Positions 37,581-46,595 of a stretch of DNA of 64,000 nt are shown here, piece by piece. Position 1 is the first letter of the stretch. The number at the start of each line of letters is the position of its first letter. Source of the DNA: JANQHO01 sp965218075 (lineage in GTDB: Bacteria; Bacteroidota; Bacteroidia; Flavobacteriales; Schleiferiaceae); the NCBI GenBank assembly GCA_965218075.1, contig CBDCJZ010000003.1:1178001-1242000 (forward strand), in the 5' to 3' direction. The notes beneath the pieces were generated by a model, which saw only the letters and a program-made list of their open reading frames with translations, made no database searches and was not told the origin of the DNA. The position numbers were made by a program, and so were the translations under genes.

Positions 37581-37632
37581 CATCTGACTGTTAATCAGAG
37601 GGTCGCTGGTTCGAGTCCAGCAGGGGGAGCCA
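37581..37632 (+). repeat. 3' half of a tRNA-Asn (attachment-site duplicate), foreign type
   Basis: 52 bases from the anticodon arm to the 3' end of a tRNA-Asn. The first 24 bases (37581-37604) are identical to 35293-35316 of the intact gene. After that the T-arm differs (GCTGG-TTCGAGT-CCAGC) and the acceptor end is AGGGGGA-G followed by an encoded CCA (37630-37632), unlike the native gene. It is therefore the 3' end of a different organism's tRNA brought in by an element, and not a simple copy of the local gene. The 5' half is missing. Confidence 0.75.
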
Positions 37633-37722
37633 TGTTGTATCAGGATATTTAATGAACTTTATACACTCTAATAAATCACAAAACTTTTTTCTTCAAAAAA
37701 ATTCCTCATAGGAATTGGTTTT

Positions 37723-38223
37723 TTGGTTGGGCTGATATCGGGTTATTTTTTAGGACTTTTTAGGATGCACTCGTTTTTCTTATTTCCAAAAATCTCGATT
37801 TATTTTTCATGTCTAAGTTGGTTTGGGCAAATAAGCCCGAATCCAACATTTTTATCTGATGTCGCCGCATTTGAAGCGGTGATCATTGCTTTTTTGATAC
37901 CCTTGAGAATAGAGATCATTTCAAAAATTTCAAAGAGATATAACTCCGATGTTATTATTCGATCATTTGAAAACAATTGGGAGAATAAAATTTTGCCGCC
38001 GTTTCTTTTGATAAACATTGTGGCCGCTATTGTTTTGCGCTTCTTGGTGCAGGATGATATTAGTTCAGTAGCATGGAAAATACTGGCGTGGATTGTTCTG
38101 TTAATTTTTATGTATATAGCGTTCGCGATCTGGCGAGTTATAAACCGCATTAAAACTTTTATGAGCAACACACAAGCTGTCATAAACCAACTTTATGAAG
38201 ATGTTGAGAAATCTATTGAATAA
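37723..38223 (+). CDS. 4-TM membrane protein, first gene of an unrecognised two-gene module
   Basis: 166 residues from a TTG start at 37723; the open frame continues upstream to a stop at 37672-37674 without ATG, and its first helix (FLIGIGFLVGLISGYFLGLF) begins before that TTG, so the true start may be a rare codon or lost. Four hydrophobic helices are seen: near the start, AAFEAVIIAFLIPL, LLINIVAAIVLRFLV and ILAWIVLLIFMYIAFAI. No family recognised. It overlaps the next gene by 29 bases in another frame; the two may have been one protein. It begins just after the tRNA half-copy. Confidence 0.65.
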   Translation: MVGLISGYFLGLFRMHSFFLFPKISIYFSCLSWFGQISPNPTFLSDVAAFEAVIIAFLIPLRIEIISKISKRYNSDVIIRSFENNWENKILPPFLLINIVAAIVLRFLVQDDISSVAWKILAWIVLLIFMYIAFAIWRVINRIKTFMSNTQAVINQLYEDVEKSIE

Positions 38224-40546
38224 AAAGAGTACGTCTTCCAAACAGGACACTTTAATACAATCTCTCGAAGGGATAGGTGATATCTTGGTATTTGAGACAA
38301 AACGGAAAAAGAACAAGATGGTATTGGACGGATTAAAGAAAATAAGCGACTTAGTAAAAAAGATTTCTGAAATTCAGAAACTCGATCCAGATAAATTTGA
38401 TCTGTACAAGAAAGATAAAAAAGAAATGCCGTTCAGCCTCGATTTTAGTCAGAAAAAATATCCGATTAACTTCTCGACGGCTATTAACCAGATTGTACGC
38501 GTATACGAAGCTGCTATAAATTCACAGAACGAAGAAATTAGTAAGTTTTCCGTTTATCATATACATTGGATACTTGAAGAATTATCCTCTCGACAAAATA
38601 ATGCTTTATTTGTTGAGCAAATATTGGAGAAGCTGGCAGAAATAACGAGAACAGCCATACAGCGCAATGATCGTCCCCCTTATGACGCAGCAATTCACTG
38701 GTATATCGGAATTGTCTTTAATGGGAGGGGTAAAAAGAGTGATTTTCTTCTTTCTTATCTTAATCTTTTTGATGAATACTTCTTTTTTGCTGTCCAATAC
38801 ATTGTCGCCGAAAAACAGAATCCAATTTTTCAGTCATTAGTTTCGTATCTGGTTGATGGTATTGATATCCCCAATTACCACCACGAATTTTGGAATTACG
38901 AAAATAGCTGCAAGAGGTTACAGAAATATAATCAGCTGGACAAAAAACATGGATTAGAGAAAAAGATTAAAGAGCTTGCTGGTTCAGAAAATGACCTACA
39001 CACACAAGAAAAGCTAGAGGCATGGCTGAAAAAATTTGATGAACTAAAAGCGAGTATTGAGCCGAGCTTAGGTGAGGAACAAAAAAATCAGCACAAGAGA
39101 ATAGAGGAGAAGATAAGAGATTTTGCTACTTTGCAATTTAAGCACCAACATCTTCTAGAAATTGTCTTTGCTGTAGGAGCATATTGTTTGTTTAAGAAAA
39201 GATACGATTACATCAAATATCTTTGGGAGTACAAACAGCCGCCAGATTCTGATGCTTCTTGGAATACTAATCAGCATGATCATGATATAACTCCCACGAC
39301 ATTAGATGAGGTGATTAAATTTTATTTCCGAAAAGGGCCGCTTGAGAAAAAATTTTATTTTCGGGAAGATCATCATGGAAGCGATAAGTATTACAAACAA
39401 TATTTTCTTCTATTGCTCGCTCGCATATTGCAGAGTGCTTCTCTAAATACTGAAGGTAAGTACTCACGAATTGAGGGTTATAAATTTCCCGACTTGCATA
39501 TTGACAGATTAAATGGTCTTAAATGTTCGGTAGATGAGTTTATCTCGCTTGCATCAGACCTAAAACAGGCTGAAAATCTGCTTGCGGAAGTTGGCTTTGA
39601 CATAGCGAAGTTGGACGAGATTTTCGACAAAAAACTTATACCTTTCTTGAACAAACTTAAAGAAGAGGCGGGAAAGCAGATTTCTGCAAAGCACAGAGCG
39701 GCCAACATCAGTCAAAGGCAAGTGCAAGGGTTCAAGAAAGAGGTATTAAAGGCTTTTTATGAGGAAGCAAATATGCGCGATATTTTCGCCAATCACTTCA
39801 ACGCATACGAGGATAAAATAAGAGAAAAAATTACAGACAAAAAAGGTCATTTTGAAATCACTATCCGCTTTCCCCGTAAATATTGGTTCTCTGACGAATA
39901 TCTTGTTCGGAAGGATTCCTTTATTCGAGGTATCGGACAGAAACTGGCCTCTGGCGAAAATTCTTATTTACTTGATAACATAGAGAAAAATTGCAAAGAA
40001 ATTACCAAAAAGGATTTTGAAGTGACGCTATCGCAATTTAAAAATCTCGATGACGTAGTAATTTTCATGATGGATAGCGCATTCTGGCAGTTTTTTGAGT
40101 ATTTAAAGAATTTCGAGTCGAAGTTGCGTAGAGATATTAAACAACTTGAAGTAGGAGGATTTGTCGGTTGGTATGATTTCAATGGAAAAACAATTCCTGT
40201 TTTCGAAAGATATGGATATGGGCAGAAAGACGGGTATATTTTGATTTTAAACAAATCAAAAGTCGGGCAGCTCGTTCAGCTATCGCCATTCAAGGAAGGA
40301 GAAAGCGAAAAATCTGTTGAGGACATTTTCTATATGGACATCCAAGCATTTTCAGAAAATGAGGAATTGATGGAAGAATTTATCAAAAACCCGCTAGAAT
40401 GGTTAAAAAAGATCGGAGATGAGCAGAAACAGCGCGAGCATTTGCAAGAGCTTGTCCGTATTCAAATTTTCGAGAGATTCGAATACATCAAGCCCGACGA
40501 TTTCGAAGGATACAAACTGTTTCTGCAAATCTGCAAAGAAGACTAA
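38195..40546 (+). CDS. large soluble protein of unknown function, second gene of the module
   Basis: 783 residues, intact, no signal peptide. Mostly helical and charged. Residues 1-50 look like a cytosolic linker; 90-250 are helical repeat-like (FSVYHIHWILEELSSRQNN, DAAIHWYIGIVFNGRG); 260-310 are rich in Lys and Glu and probably coiled coil; then a region with RYDYIKYLWEYKQPP and NQHDHDITPT; a mixed alpha/beta region around FEITIRFPRKYWFSDEYL; and a C-terminal globular part with GGFVGWYDFNGKTIPVFERYG. No known catalytic motif was found. It probably works with the overlapping membrane protein as a membrane-tethered sensor or effector; this is inference from gene order. Confidence 0.7.
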   Translation: MKMLRNLLNKKSTSSKQDTLIQSLEGIGDILVFETKRKKNKMVLDGLKKISDLVKKISEIQKLDPDKFDLYKKDKKEMPFSLDFSQKKYPINFSTAINQIVRVYEAAINSQNEEISKFSVYHIHWILEELSSRQNNALFVEQILEKLAEITRTAIQRNDRPPYDAAIHWYIGIVFNGRGKKSDFLLSYLNLFDEYFFFAVQYIVAEKQNPIFQSLVSYLVDGIDIPNYHHEFWNYENSCKRLQKYNQLDKKHGLEKKIKELAGSENDLHTQEKLEAWLKKFDELKASIEPSLGEEQKNQHKRIEEKIRDFATLQFKHQHLLEIVFAVGAYCLFKKRYDYIKYLWEYKQPPDSDASWNTNQHDHDITPTTLDEVIKFYFRKGPLEKKFYFREDHHGSDKYYKQYFLLLLARILQSASLNTEGKYSRIEGYKFPDLHIDRLNGLKCSVDEFISLASDLKQAENLLAEVGFDIAKLDEIFDKKLIPFLNKLKEEAGKQISAKHRAANISQRQVQGFKKEVLKAFYEEANMRDIFANHFNAYEDKIREKITDKKGHFEITIRFPRKYWFSDEYLVRKDSFIRGIGQKLASGENSYLLDNIEKNCKEITKKDFEVTLSQFKNLDDVVIFMMDSAFWQFFEYLKNFESKLRRDIKQLEVGGFVGWYDFNGKTIPVFERYGYGQKDGYILILNKSKVGQLVQLSPFKEGESEKSVEDIFYMDIQAFSENEELMEEFIKNPLEWLKKIGDEQKQREHLQELVRIQIFERFEYIKPDDFEGYKLFLQICKED

Positions 40547-40637
40547 CCCCACCCACATATTTTTTGATTTTGTAGCCCCGAAAAAAAAAATCAGAGCGAA
40601 ACCTAAGCAGGCGAAAGGCTAAAACGCGAGACGGGAA

Positions 40638-41223
40638 TCAATCCAAATCCGCTTGCGGATTTTCCTTCAAAAAGGTTCGGACTTTGATACCGACAACAGC
40701 AACCTTACCACCTACACCGCCGCCAGGGTGCGTCTTCTTGGATATATGCTTGTTCTTTTCCTTACTGCCCAGGCATGCCTCATCTACCTCCACCGGACCA
40801 GCAAATGCAGGGGTATCAGCCTTGAACGCCTTACACAATCTGTGCGCCAGATGCCAAGCCGAATTCTGCGTGATGTTCAGATCGCGGTGCAGTTTCATAC
40901 TGGATGTGCCTTTGATGCCGGTAGTGAACAAGTAAATAGCAATCGCCCAAATCTGAAAGGATAATTTCGAATCTTCCATCAATGTCCCTTTTCGGATGGT
41001 GAACATCGGCCGATTGGGACACTCACGGCATCGGTGCGTCATTGTCTTGTGCTTGATTCCAGATTGCACGTTGAATGTACCGCACTTGGGGCAATACGGA
41101 CCTTTCGGCCATAACTGTTTCTTCAAACCATTTACGGGCAGTCTCATCGTCGGGGAACATCTTGGTTATGTCGATGGCCGACAGTCTCTTTCGGTACGTT
41201 TTTCCAGGTCTGTTCTTTGCCAC
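40638..41223 (-). mobile_element. IS1595-family transposase, frameshifted and truncated
   Basis: GTG start at 41223 preceded by AAGGAG (41231-41236). The protein begins MAKNRPGKTYRKRL and IDITKMFPDDETARKWFEETV; a one-base insertion near 41112 shifts the frame, after which WPKGPYCPKCGTFNVQSG (zinc ribbon), FQIWAIAIYLFTTGIKG and PVEVDEACLG (start of the DDE core) follow. It ends early at 40638, so about a third of the usual transposase is missing. It is unlike the two native-looking IS1595 copies at 8 and 20 kb and carries its own sigma70-like promoter, so it came from a different type of host. Confidence 0.75.
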
Positions 41224-41273
41224 TATGTTTCTCCTTATAAATACCAGTTGATCTCTTAATCTATCTATATGTA

Positions 41274-41302
41274 AATATAACTGTTTAGTTGGTATTTGTC
41301 AA
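41274..41302 (-). promoter_or_regulatory. sigma70-type promoter of the IS1595 transposase
   Basis: On the minus strand: TTGACA (41302-41297), 17 bases, TATATT (41279-41274), then an AAGGAG ribosome site and a GTG start. This is a textbook E. coli-type promoter, not the Bacteroidota TAnnTTTG form. The IS1595 fragment at 60514 has the same arrangement. Confidence 0.7.
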
Positions 41303-41421
41303 GGATTAAATTGTGACTCAGGTATATAATTCCCAAAAAACTAGCACAGTAAAATTGATTATCTCTTTCCCTTCCATTTCTTTTTCTGATGTGTTTCATT
41401 GACTTTCCCTAAAGTTGGAGT

Positions 41422-42387
41422 TCAGCTAGGAGCTTGTTTTCTATAGATAGCGGCTTTGGCTTTGTCGATAATTTCAGTTGTACTGAGTCCATATTTTTCC
41501 AACAACTCTTCGGGTTTCCCGCTTTCCCCAAAAGAATCGTTAACGGCTACAAACTCTTGGGGTATGGGATAATTTAAAGATAAAACCGCTGCAATAGATT
41601 CTCCCAAACCACCATTTTTCTGATGTTCCTCAGCTGTTATCACACAACCGGTCTTTTTAACGGAATGTAAAATAGCATCCACATCCAGGGGTTTGATAGT
41701 ATGAATATTAATTACTTCAGCCCTGATATTTTCATTCGCTAATTGGTCAACGGCTTTCAAGGCTTTCCAAACTAGATGACCAGTGGCGATTATAGTTACA
41801 TCAGACCCTTCAATTAAATGTATTGCTTTTCCAATTTCAAATTTTTGATTAGAGGAAGTAAAGTTGGGCACTTTAGGACGTCCAAATCGCAGATAAACAG
41901 GGCCTTCGTGCTTGGAAATGGCAATGGTAGCGGCTTTGGTCTGGTTGAAGTCACAAGTGTTAATAACCGTCATTCCGGGTAGCATTTTCATCAAACCAAT
42001 ATCCTCTAGCATCTGATGTGTGGCTCCATCTTCGCCTAGTGTAAGACCGGAATGAGAAGCACATATTTTTACATTTTTACCCGAGTAAGCAATGGATTGA
42101 CGAATTTGATCGTATACTTTGCCAGTAGAGAAATTGGCAAAGGTTCCGGTAAAAGGAATTTGACCTCCTATAGTTAAACCAGCTGCTATTCCCATCATGT
42201 TTGCTTCTGCAACGCCCACTTGGAAAAACCGATCTGGAAATTCATCTCTGAAAGCATTCATTTTTAAGGACCCGGCAAGGTCAGCAGAGAGCGCGACAAC
42301 TCTTGGATTGGTTTTGCCTAATTCAAGCAGTCCTGCTCCGAATCCAGAACGAGTGTCTCTTGTTCCCTGGTCGATATATTTTTCCAC
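41422..42387 (-). CDS. transketolase, C-terminal subunit
   Basis: A 321-residue transketolase C-terminal half: the pyrimidine-binding and C-terminal domains that pair with the TPP-binding N-terminal subunit. TRDTRSGFGAGLLELGK opens it; RFFQVGVAEANMMGIAAGL carries the catalytic Glu that activates thiamine; HSGLTLGEDGATHQMLEDIGL follows, and SFGESGKPEELLEKYG closes it. It acts in the pentose phosphate pathway. The matching N-terminal subunit is encoded at 43772-44620, with a VWA gene in between, five bases from this start. Confidence 0.93.
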   Translation of the reverse strand: MEKYIDQGTRDTRSGFGAGLLELGKTNPRVVALSADLAGSLKMNAFRDEFPDRFFQVGVAEANMMGIAAGLTIGGQIPFTGTFANFSTGKVYDQIRQSIAYSGKNVKICASHSGLTLGEDGATHQMLEDIGLMKMLPGMTVINTCDFNQTKAATIAISKHEGPVYLRFGRPKVPNFTSSNQKFEIGKAIHLIEGSDVTIIATGHLVWKALKAVDQLANENIRAEVINIHTIKPLDVDAILHSVKKTGCVITAEEHQKNGGLGESIAAVLSLNYPIPQEFVAVNDSFGESGKPEELLEKYGLSTTEIIDKAKAAIYRKQAPS

Positions 42388-42392
42388 AGATT

Positions 42393-43772
42393 TTAATTCA
42401 GCTTTACTATAGTTGTTGTACCTGAAGATACCGTGAAATTTTTACTTACCGAATATCCACTTTCTTTAGAAGATTTTACGCGAAATACCGCCTGGTAGCT
42501 CCCCGGTTGCATTACTATATTTTGACGGGAGTCGTTAGGGCTGAGATCAACAACCCATTCCATTTTGTTATTGCGCATAACCAATATGCTGCCATAGCCG
42601 GGTGCACTGCTAGAAAAACTAACTACTCCTGAAGGAGGAACACCAATAGTGGTAATTGTACCGGCTTCTATTTCGAGATTTTGTTGTACGTATCTCGGCA
42701 ATGTCAGGATTTCTATATCGTATTTACCAGTAATATATTTTTGCATATTGTTAAAACTCTGTACATGTAGGATAGAGGATTTGCCACTTTCCCGAACTAT
42801 ACATTTTAGGTTATCATATCCGCCTCTTCGGCTACTCATTTTAAGCTTTAGACTGCCACGGGGCAAGTTTATGCCGATATGATTGTGTTTTCCCGGAACG
42901 ATTTGAATACTGTCTAGTTGTCTTTCTGGTACAGAATGTACAGTCATATTGTATGTTATCAGAGGATCAAGGCAAATAGTGTCGGGGTTTCCTAAATAAT
43001 TTAGAGCATGAATAAACTGTTTTTTAACCTTACCATTTACCCGATCGTAAAAAGTAACTGGCACATCTGTTTCGCTTGGGAAACCATTTTGATCGAGAAG
43101 ATTAACCTGAGCAGAAGTATTATCGAGAGCTTGAGATATAACGATTCCTAATACATTTTGGAAAGTTTTTTCATCAGCAGCATCAAAATAGGTGCCTACA
43201 CAATCAAAAGTTTCCCTGAAGTTTTTATCTAAGCCGATTCCAATCACAAAGGGCTTTAGGACAACTCTCTGTTTTTGAAGTAAACGGGAAGCAGCACAAG
43301 GGTCCCCACTACAGGCTTCCACCCCATCAGTAATCAGAATTATAATGTTACGGCAATTTTCGCAGGCGGGAAAGTCAGTAGCGGCTTTCAATAAAGAACG
43401 AGCAATAGGAGTAGTGCCTTTTGGGCTAATATTTCGCAATACTTTCTTAATACGTCCAATATTGTTGTATCCAAATGGAACTTCTAGCCATGTGTCATTA
43501 CAATCCTGAGGAGGCACGGGTTTTTGATGACCGTAAACTCGTAGAGCTAGTTGAAAGCTTCTGCTGTTTATGCTTTGAAGACTATCTAGCATTTTAGAGA
43601 GTAGCTTTTGAGCAATGTCGATCTTTTGACCACTTTCCCAACGGGCATACATACTTTGCGAACCATCAAATACAAATAATATGCGGGTTATGGTTTTGTC
43701 CTTTTCGTTTTGGGCAAGACCCATAAGGGAAAAGCAAAGAGTGAAAAGTAATATGCTAAGCCTTTGAATCAC
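42393..43772 (-). CDS. secreted VWA-domain protein
   Basis: 459 residues. A signal peptide (MIQRLSILLFTLCFSLMGLAQ) is followed by a von Willebrand A domain with the metal-ion site DGSQS at residues 36-40, then SPKGTTPIARSL (the conserved Thr) and ITDGVEACSGDPC. The C-terminal half has repeated beta-sandwich stretches (ITTIGVPPSGVVSFSSSAPG). Similar proteins in Bacteroidota are called Ca-activated chloride channel homologs, but the biochemical role is unknown. GTG start at 43772 overlaps the stop of the transketolase N subunit (TAGTG), and the C-subunit follows five bases after its end. Confidence 0.8.
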   Translation of the reverse strand: MIQRLSILLFTLCFSLMGLAQNEKDKTITRILFVFDGSQSMYARWESGQKIDIAQKLLSKMLDSLQSINSRSFQLALRVYGHQKPVPPQDCNDTWLEVPFGYNNIGRIKKVLRNISPKGTTPIARSLLKAATDFPACENCRNIIILITDGVEACSGDPCAASRLLQKQRVVLKPFVIGIGLDKNFRETFDCVGTYFDAADEKTFQNVLGIVISQALDNTSAQVNLLDQNGFPSETDVPVTFYDRVNGKVKKQFIHALNYLGNPDTICLDPLITYNMTVHSVPERQLDSIQIVPGKHNHIGINLPRGSLKLKMSSRRGGYDNLKCIVRESGKSSILHVQSFNNMQKYITGKYDIEILTLPRYVQQNLEIEAGTITTIGVPPSGVVSFSSSAPGYGSILVMRNNKMEWVVDLSPNDSRQNIVMQPGSYQAVFRVKSSKESGYSVSKNFTVSSGTTTIVKLN

Positions 43773-44620
43773 TAATAATCAGCTAAGGTTTCTTTCAACT
43801 GACTAAGAGCATTTTCGAGCTGTTCATCATTAGGAGCAATACCATGCCATTGATGAGTTCCTCGCATAAAATCCACGCCGTAACCCATATCAGTTTGCAT
43901 TACTACACAAATGGGCTTTCCTTTGCCAGTAAACGACTTAGCGCTGTTAAGTCCATTTAGAACATCGCTTATGTCATTTCCATTTTCAATAGTCAATACT
44001 TTCCAGCCAAAGGCTTCAAACTTATTTTGTATACTTCCCAATGGCATTACACTGTCGATAGAACCATCAATTTGCTGACCATTGGCATCAACGGTACAGA
44101 TAAGGTTATCAACCTTATAGTTAGGAGCAAACATGGCGGATTCCCAAATTTGCCCTTCTTGTAACTCACCATCACCGTGAAGTGAAAAAACGAGCTGTTT
44201 ATCGTTATTTAATCTTTTAGAAAGAGCTGCACCTATAGCTACTGACATTCCCTGACCTAAGGACCCGGTAGCAATTCTCACTCCTGGTAACCCATCATGA
44301 GTAGCAGGATGCCCTTGCAAACGCGAATTAATTTTCCGAAAACTATTTAACTCTTTTAGATCAAAATATCCGCTTCTGCTCAAAACACTGTAATATACAG
44401 GACTGATATGTCCATTGGATAGAACGAAAATATCCTCTCCTTTGCCATCCCCAGTAAAATTTTGCGGCTCATGGTTTAGTAATTCAAAATAAAGGGCAAC
44501 AAAAAATTCCGTACAACCCAGCGACCCGCCCGGATGACCTGACTGTGCATCATGTACCATGCGTACAATATCCCTTCTAATCTGAGAACATATTTTCTTA
44601 AGATATTCAATATCGGGCAT
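43772..44620 (-). CDS. transketolase, N-terminal subunit
   Basis: A 282-residue TPP-binding half of transketolase. HDAQSGHPGGSLGCTEFFVALYF, QGHPATHDGLPGV, SLGQGMSVAIGAALSKR and HGDGELQEGQIWE (the thiamine diphosphate GDG motif) are all present. Together with the C subunit at 41422 it reconstitutes transketolase. First gene of the tkt-N/VWA/tkt-C run; a divergent ychF gene starts about 160 bases away. Confidence 0.93.
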   Translation of the reverse strand: MPDIEYLKKICSQIRRDIVRMVHDAQSGHPGGSLGCTEFFVALYFELLNHEPQNFTGDGKGEDIFVLSNGHISPVYYSVLSRSGYFDLKELNSFRKINSRLQGHPATHDGLPGVRIATGSLGQGMSVAIGAALSKRLNNDKQLVFSLHGDGELQEGQIWESAMFAPNYKVDNLICTVDANGQQIDGSIDSVMPLGSIQNKFEAFGWKVLTIENGNDISDVLNGLNSAKSFTGKGKPICVVMQTDMGYGVDFMRGTHQWHGIAPNDEQLENALSQLKETLADY

Positions 44621-44783
44621 TTATTAAGAATTGTACAGGATGCAAAAGTAGGATTTATAGTAAGGTGATTGGGAAAAGAAACGTCAATGAATATTGAGCA
44701 AAGAAAACTGAGAGCTAAGCCTTTATAGGCTGATATTGGCAATAGTTAAATCATATCTTTGCTACCTTAAAATTAAACCAAAT

Positions 44784-45881
44784 ATGAAGTGTGGTATTGT
44801 TGGTTTGACGAATGTCGGTAAATCTACTTTATTTAATTGTTTATCAAATGCCAAGGCTCGGTCTGCCAATTTTCCTTTCTGCACTATAGAGCCGAATATC
44901 GGAATGGTTACAGTTCCCGATAAGCGACTGGAAAAGCTGCGAAAAATGGTAAACCCTGAAAGAGTGATACCGGCTACGATAGAGATTATAGATGTAGCTG
45001 GCTTGGTAAAAGGCGCTAGCAAGGGAGATGGCCTGGGTAACCAATTCTTGGGAAATATTAGAGAGTGCAGTGCCATTATTCACGTTTTACGGTGTTTTGA
45101 AAACGACAGTATCACTCATGTAGATGGTTCGATTGATCCTATACGGGATAAGGAGACGATTGATATTGAACTTCAGCTTAAAGACCTCGAAACTCTGGAA
45201 AAAAGGCTCGACAAGCAAAAGAAAACAGCTAAATCTAGCAATAAAACGGAATTAGCAACAGTTGATCTTTTGGAAAGACTTAAAAAGCATCTGCAAGAAG
45301 GAAAGAGTATAAGGTCATTTGAGTGCAATGAGAAAGAGTCCGAGTTTTTAAGAGATTGTGAGTTTTTAACGAATATCCCTATTTTATATCTATGTAATGT
45401 TGATGAAGCTTCAGCAAAAGATGGGGATGAGTGGGTAAATAAGATTAAAACAATCGTTAGATTGGAAGAGGCAGAAGCAGAAGTAATTTATATTTCAGTA
45501 GCAGCCGAAGCTGATATAGCTGAATTGCATACTTACAAAGAGCGTCAGTTATCCTTGGAAGATTTGGGCCTGGAAGAACCGGGAGTAAATGTGGTCATAC
45601 GTACAGCTTATAAATTACTCGACTTACAAACCTATTTTACCGTAGGCATTAAGGAAGTAAGGGCTTGGACCATTAAAAAGGGTTTTACTGCGTCTCAAGC
45701 TGCTAGAGTTATTCATACGGACCTTGAAAAAGGATTTATCAAGGCCGAGGTAATTAAATATGATGATTACATAAAATATGGCTCTGAAGCTGCTCTTCGC
45801 CAGGTGGGAAAGTTAGCAATTGAAGGCAAGGACTATATCTTGCAAGATGCTGATATCTTGCACTTTCGTTTTAATGTGTAG
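44784..45881 (+). CDS. ychF: ribosome-binding ATPase YchF (OLA1 family)
   Basis: A 365-residue Obg-family P-loop protein that binds ribosomes and prefers ATP. GLTNVGKSTLFN (Walker A), NFPFCTIEPNIGMV (switch I), DVAGLVKGASKGDGLGN (switch II) and a C-terminal TGS domain (LQTYFTVGIKEVRAWTIKKG) are all present. The frame opens 48 bases earlier, but the family starts at MKCGIVGLTNVGK, so ATG 44784 was chosen; length then matches the usual 363-366. Highly conserved housekeeping gene. Confidence 0.95.
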   Translation: MKCGIVGLTNVGKSTLFNCLSNAKARSANFPFCTIEPNIGMVTVPDKRLEKLRKMVNPERVIPATIEIIDVAGLVKGASKGDGLGNQFLGNIRECSAIIHVLRCFENDSITHVDGSIDPIRDKETIDIELQLKDLETLEKRLDKQKKTAKSSNKTELATVDLLERLKKHLQEGKSIRSFECNEKESEFLRDCEFLTNIPILYLCNVDEASAKDGDEWVNKIKTIVRLEEAEAEVIYISVAAEADIAELHTYKERQLSLEDLGLEEPGVNVVIRTAYKLLDLQTYFTVGIKEVRAWTIKKGFTASQAARVIHTDLEKGFIKAEVIKYDDYIKYGSEAALRQVGKLAIEGKDYILQDADILHFRFNV

Positions 45882-46595
45882 TATAGCCACTTTTTCTTCT
45901 TTAATAAACTGAACTAGTTAGCGATTTCATCATAGACCAGCTACTAGGAGTTAAATTAAAGTGTTGAAATTAAGAATCTAAACTGGAAGATTTTATTTTC
46001 TACCAAATAGAATCATGATCATCAAAAATGTTGAAAGAAAGATATTCATCTGGTAGGTAAAGTTCCAATTCACATACTTCAAAAACTCTACAGGCATTAT
46101 TCCTCCATAACAACTATTATTGGCTGTCAATCAAATTTTATATAATTATATAATAAAAAGATGCCGTTGATACTTTGAATGCGGTAAATTGAAATTTGAA
46201 TCCAAAAAATATAAACGCTGAAAAATCTCGCTTTTAATTTCTCTTTACTTCTTCTCTTAATGAAAGTAGATAAAAAGTTGTCTCAAAACTTTAGAGCAAA
46301 TGCCTATTTTTTATCTGGATATATGAGATGCTGTATAAAAAAGCACTATGTGCTCTAGGCGTAACCCAGAAGGATAGATTTTATTTTCTTGTTTATTGCC
46401 TTTGGACCAGGTGATTATCAGACAACCATACTGTGTTGCAACTCATCGAACGAGTTGCTATGGGGGTAATAATTGCTATAAGCTACCTCTTTGGCTCGCT
46501 TAATTAGCTCGTAACTCGTAACATGAGAATGACTTAATCCCTTTATAGGGAGAACTTTACCAATTCTACTGATGTGGTCAATCTCTTTATATTAT
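45882..46595. other. gene-free stretch with an IS remnant
   Basis: About 710 bases between convergent ychF and porV. Bases 45998-46100 share a sequence block with the transposase remnant at 14832. A further short piece near 46366-46398 resembles the flank beyond that stop (CCAGAAGG ... TTTTATTTTCT). No intact gene or RNA was recognised. Confidence 0.5.
45998..46100 (-). repeat. transposase 3'-end remnant, second copy
   Basis: Bases 45998-46033 match 14830-14866 at about 30 of 35 positions (TTCTACCAAATAGAA core). The minus strand still encodes FDDHDSIW-stop, compared with FDDYGSIW-stop in the other copy, after a more decayed FEVCELELY stretch. Confidence 0.4.

Noticed and set aside
37330..41352. 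Shared 12-base ACTAGCACAGTA at 37329 and 41341 as element ends
   Set aside because: The match is short enough to occur by chance and the surrounding bases do not align.
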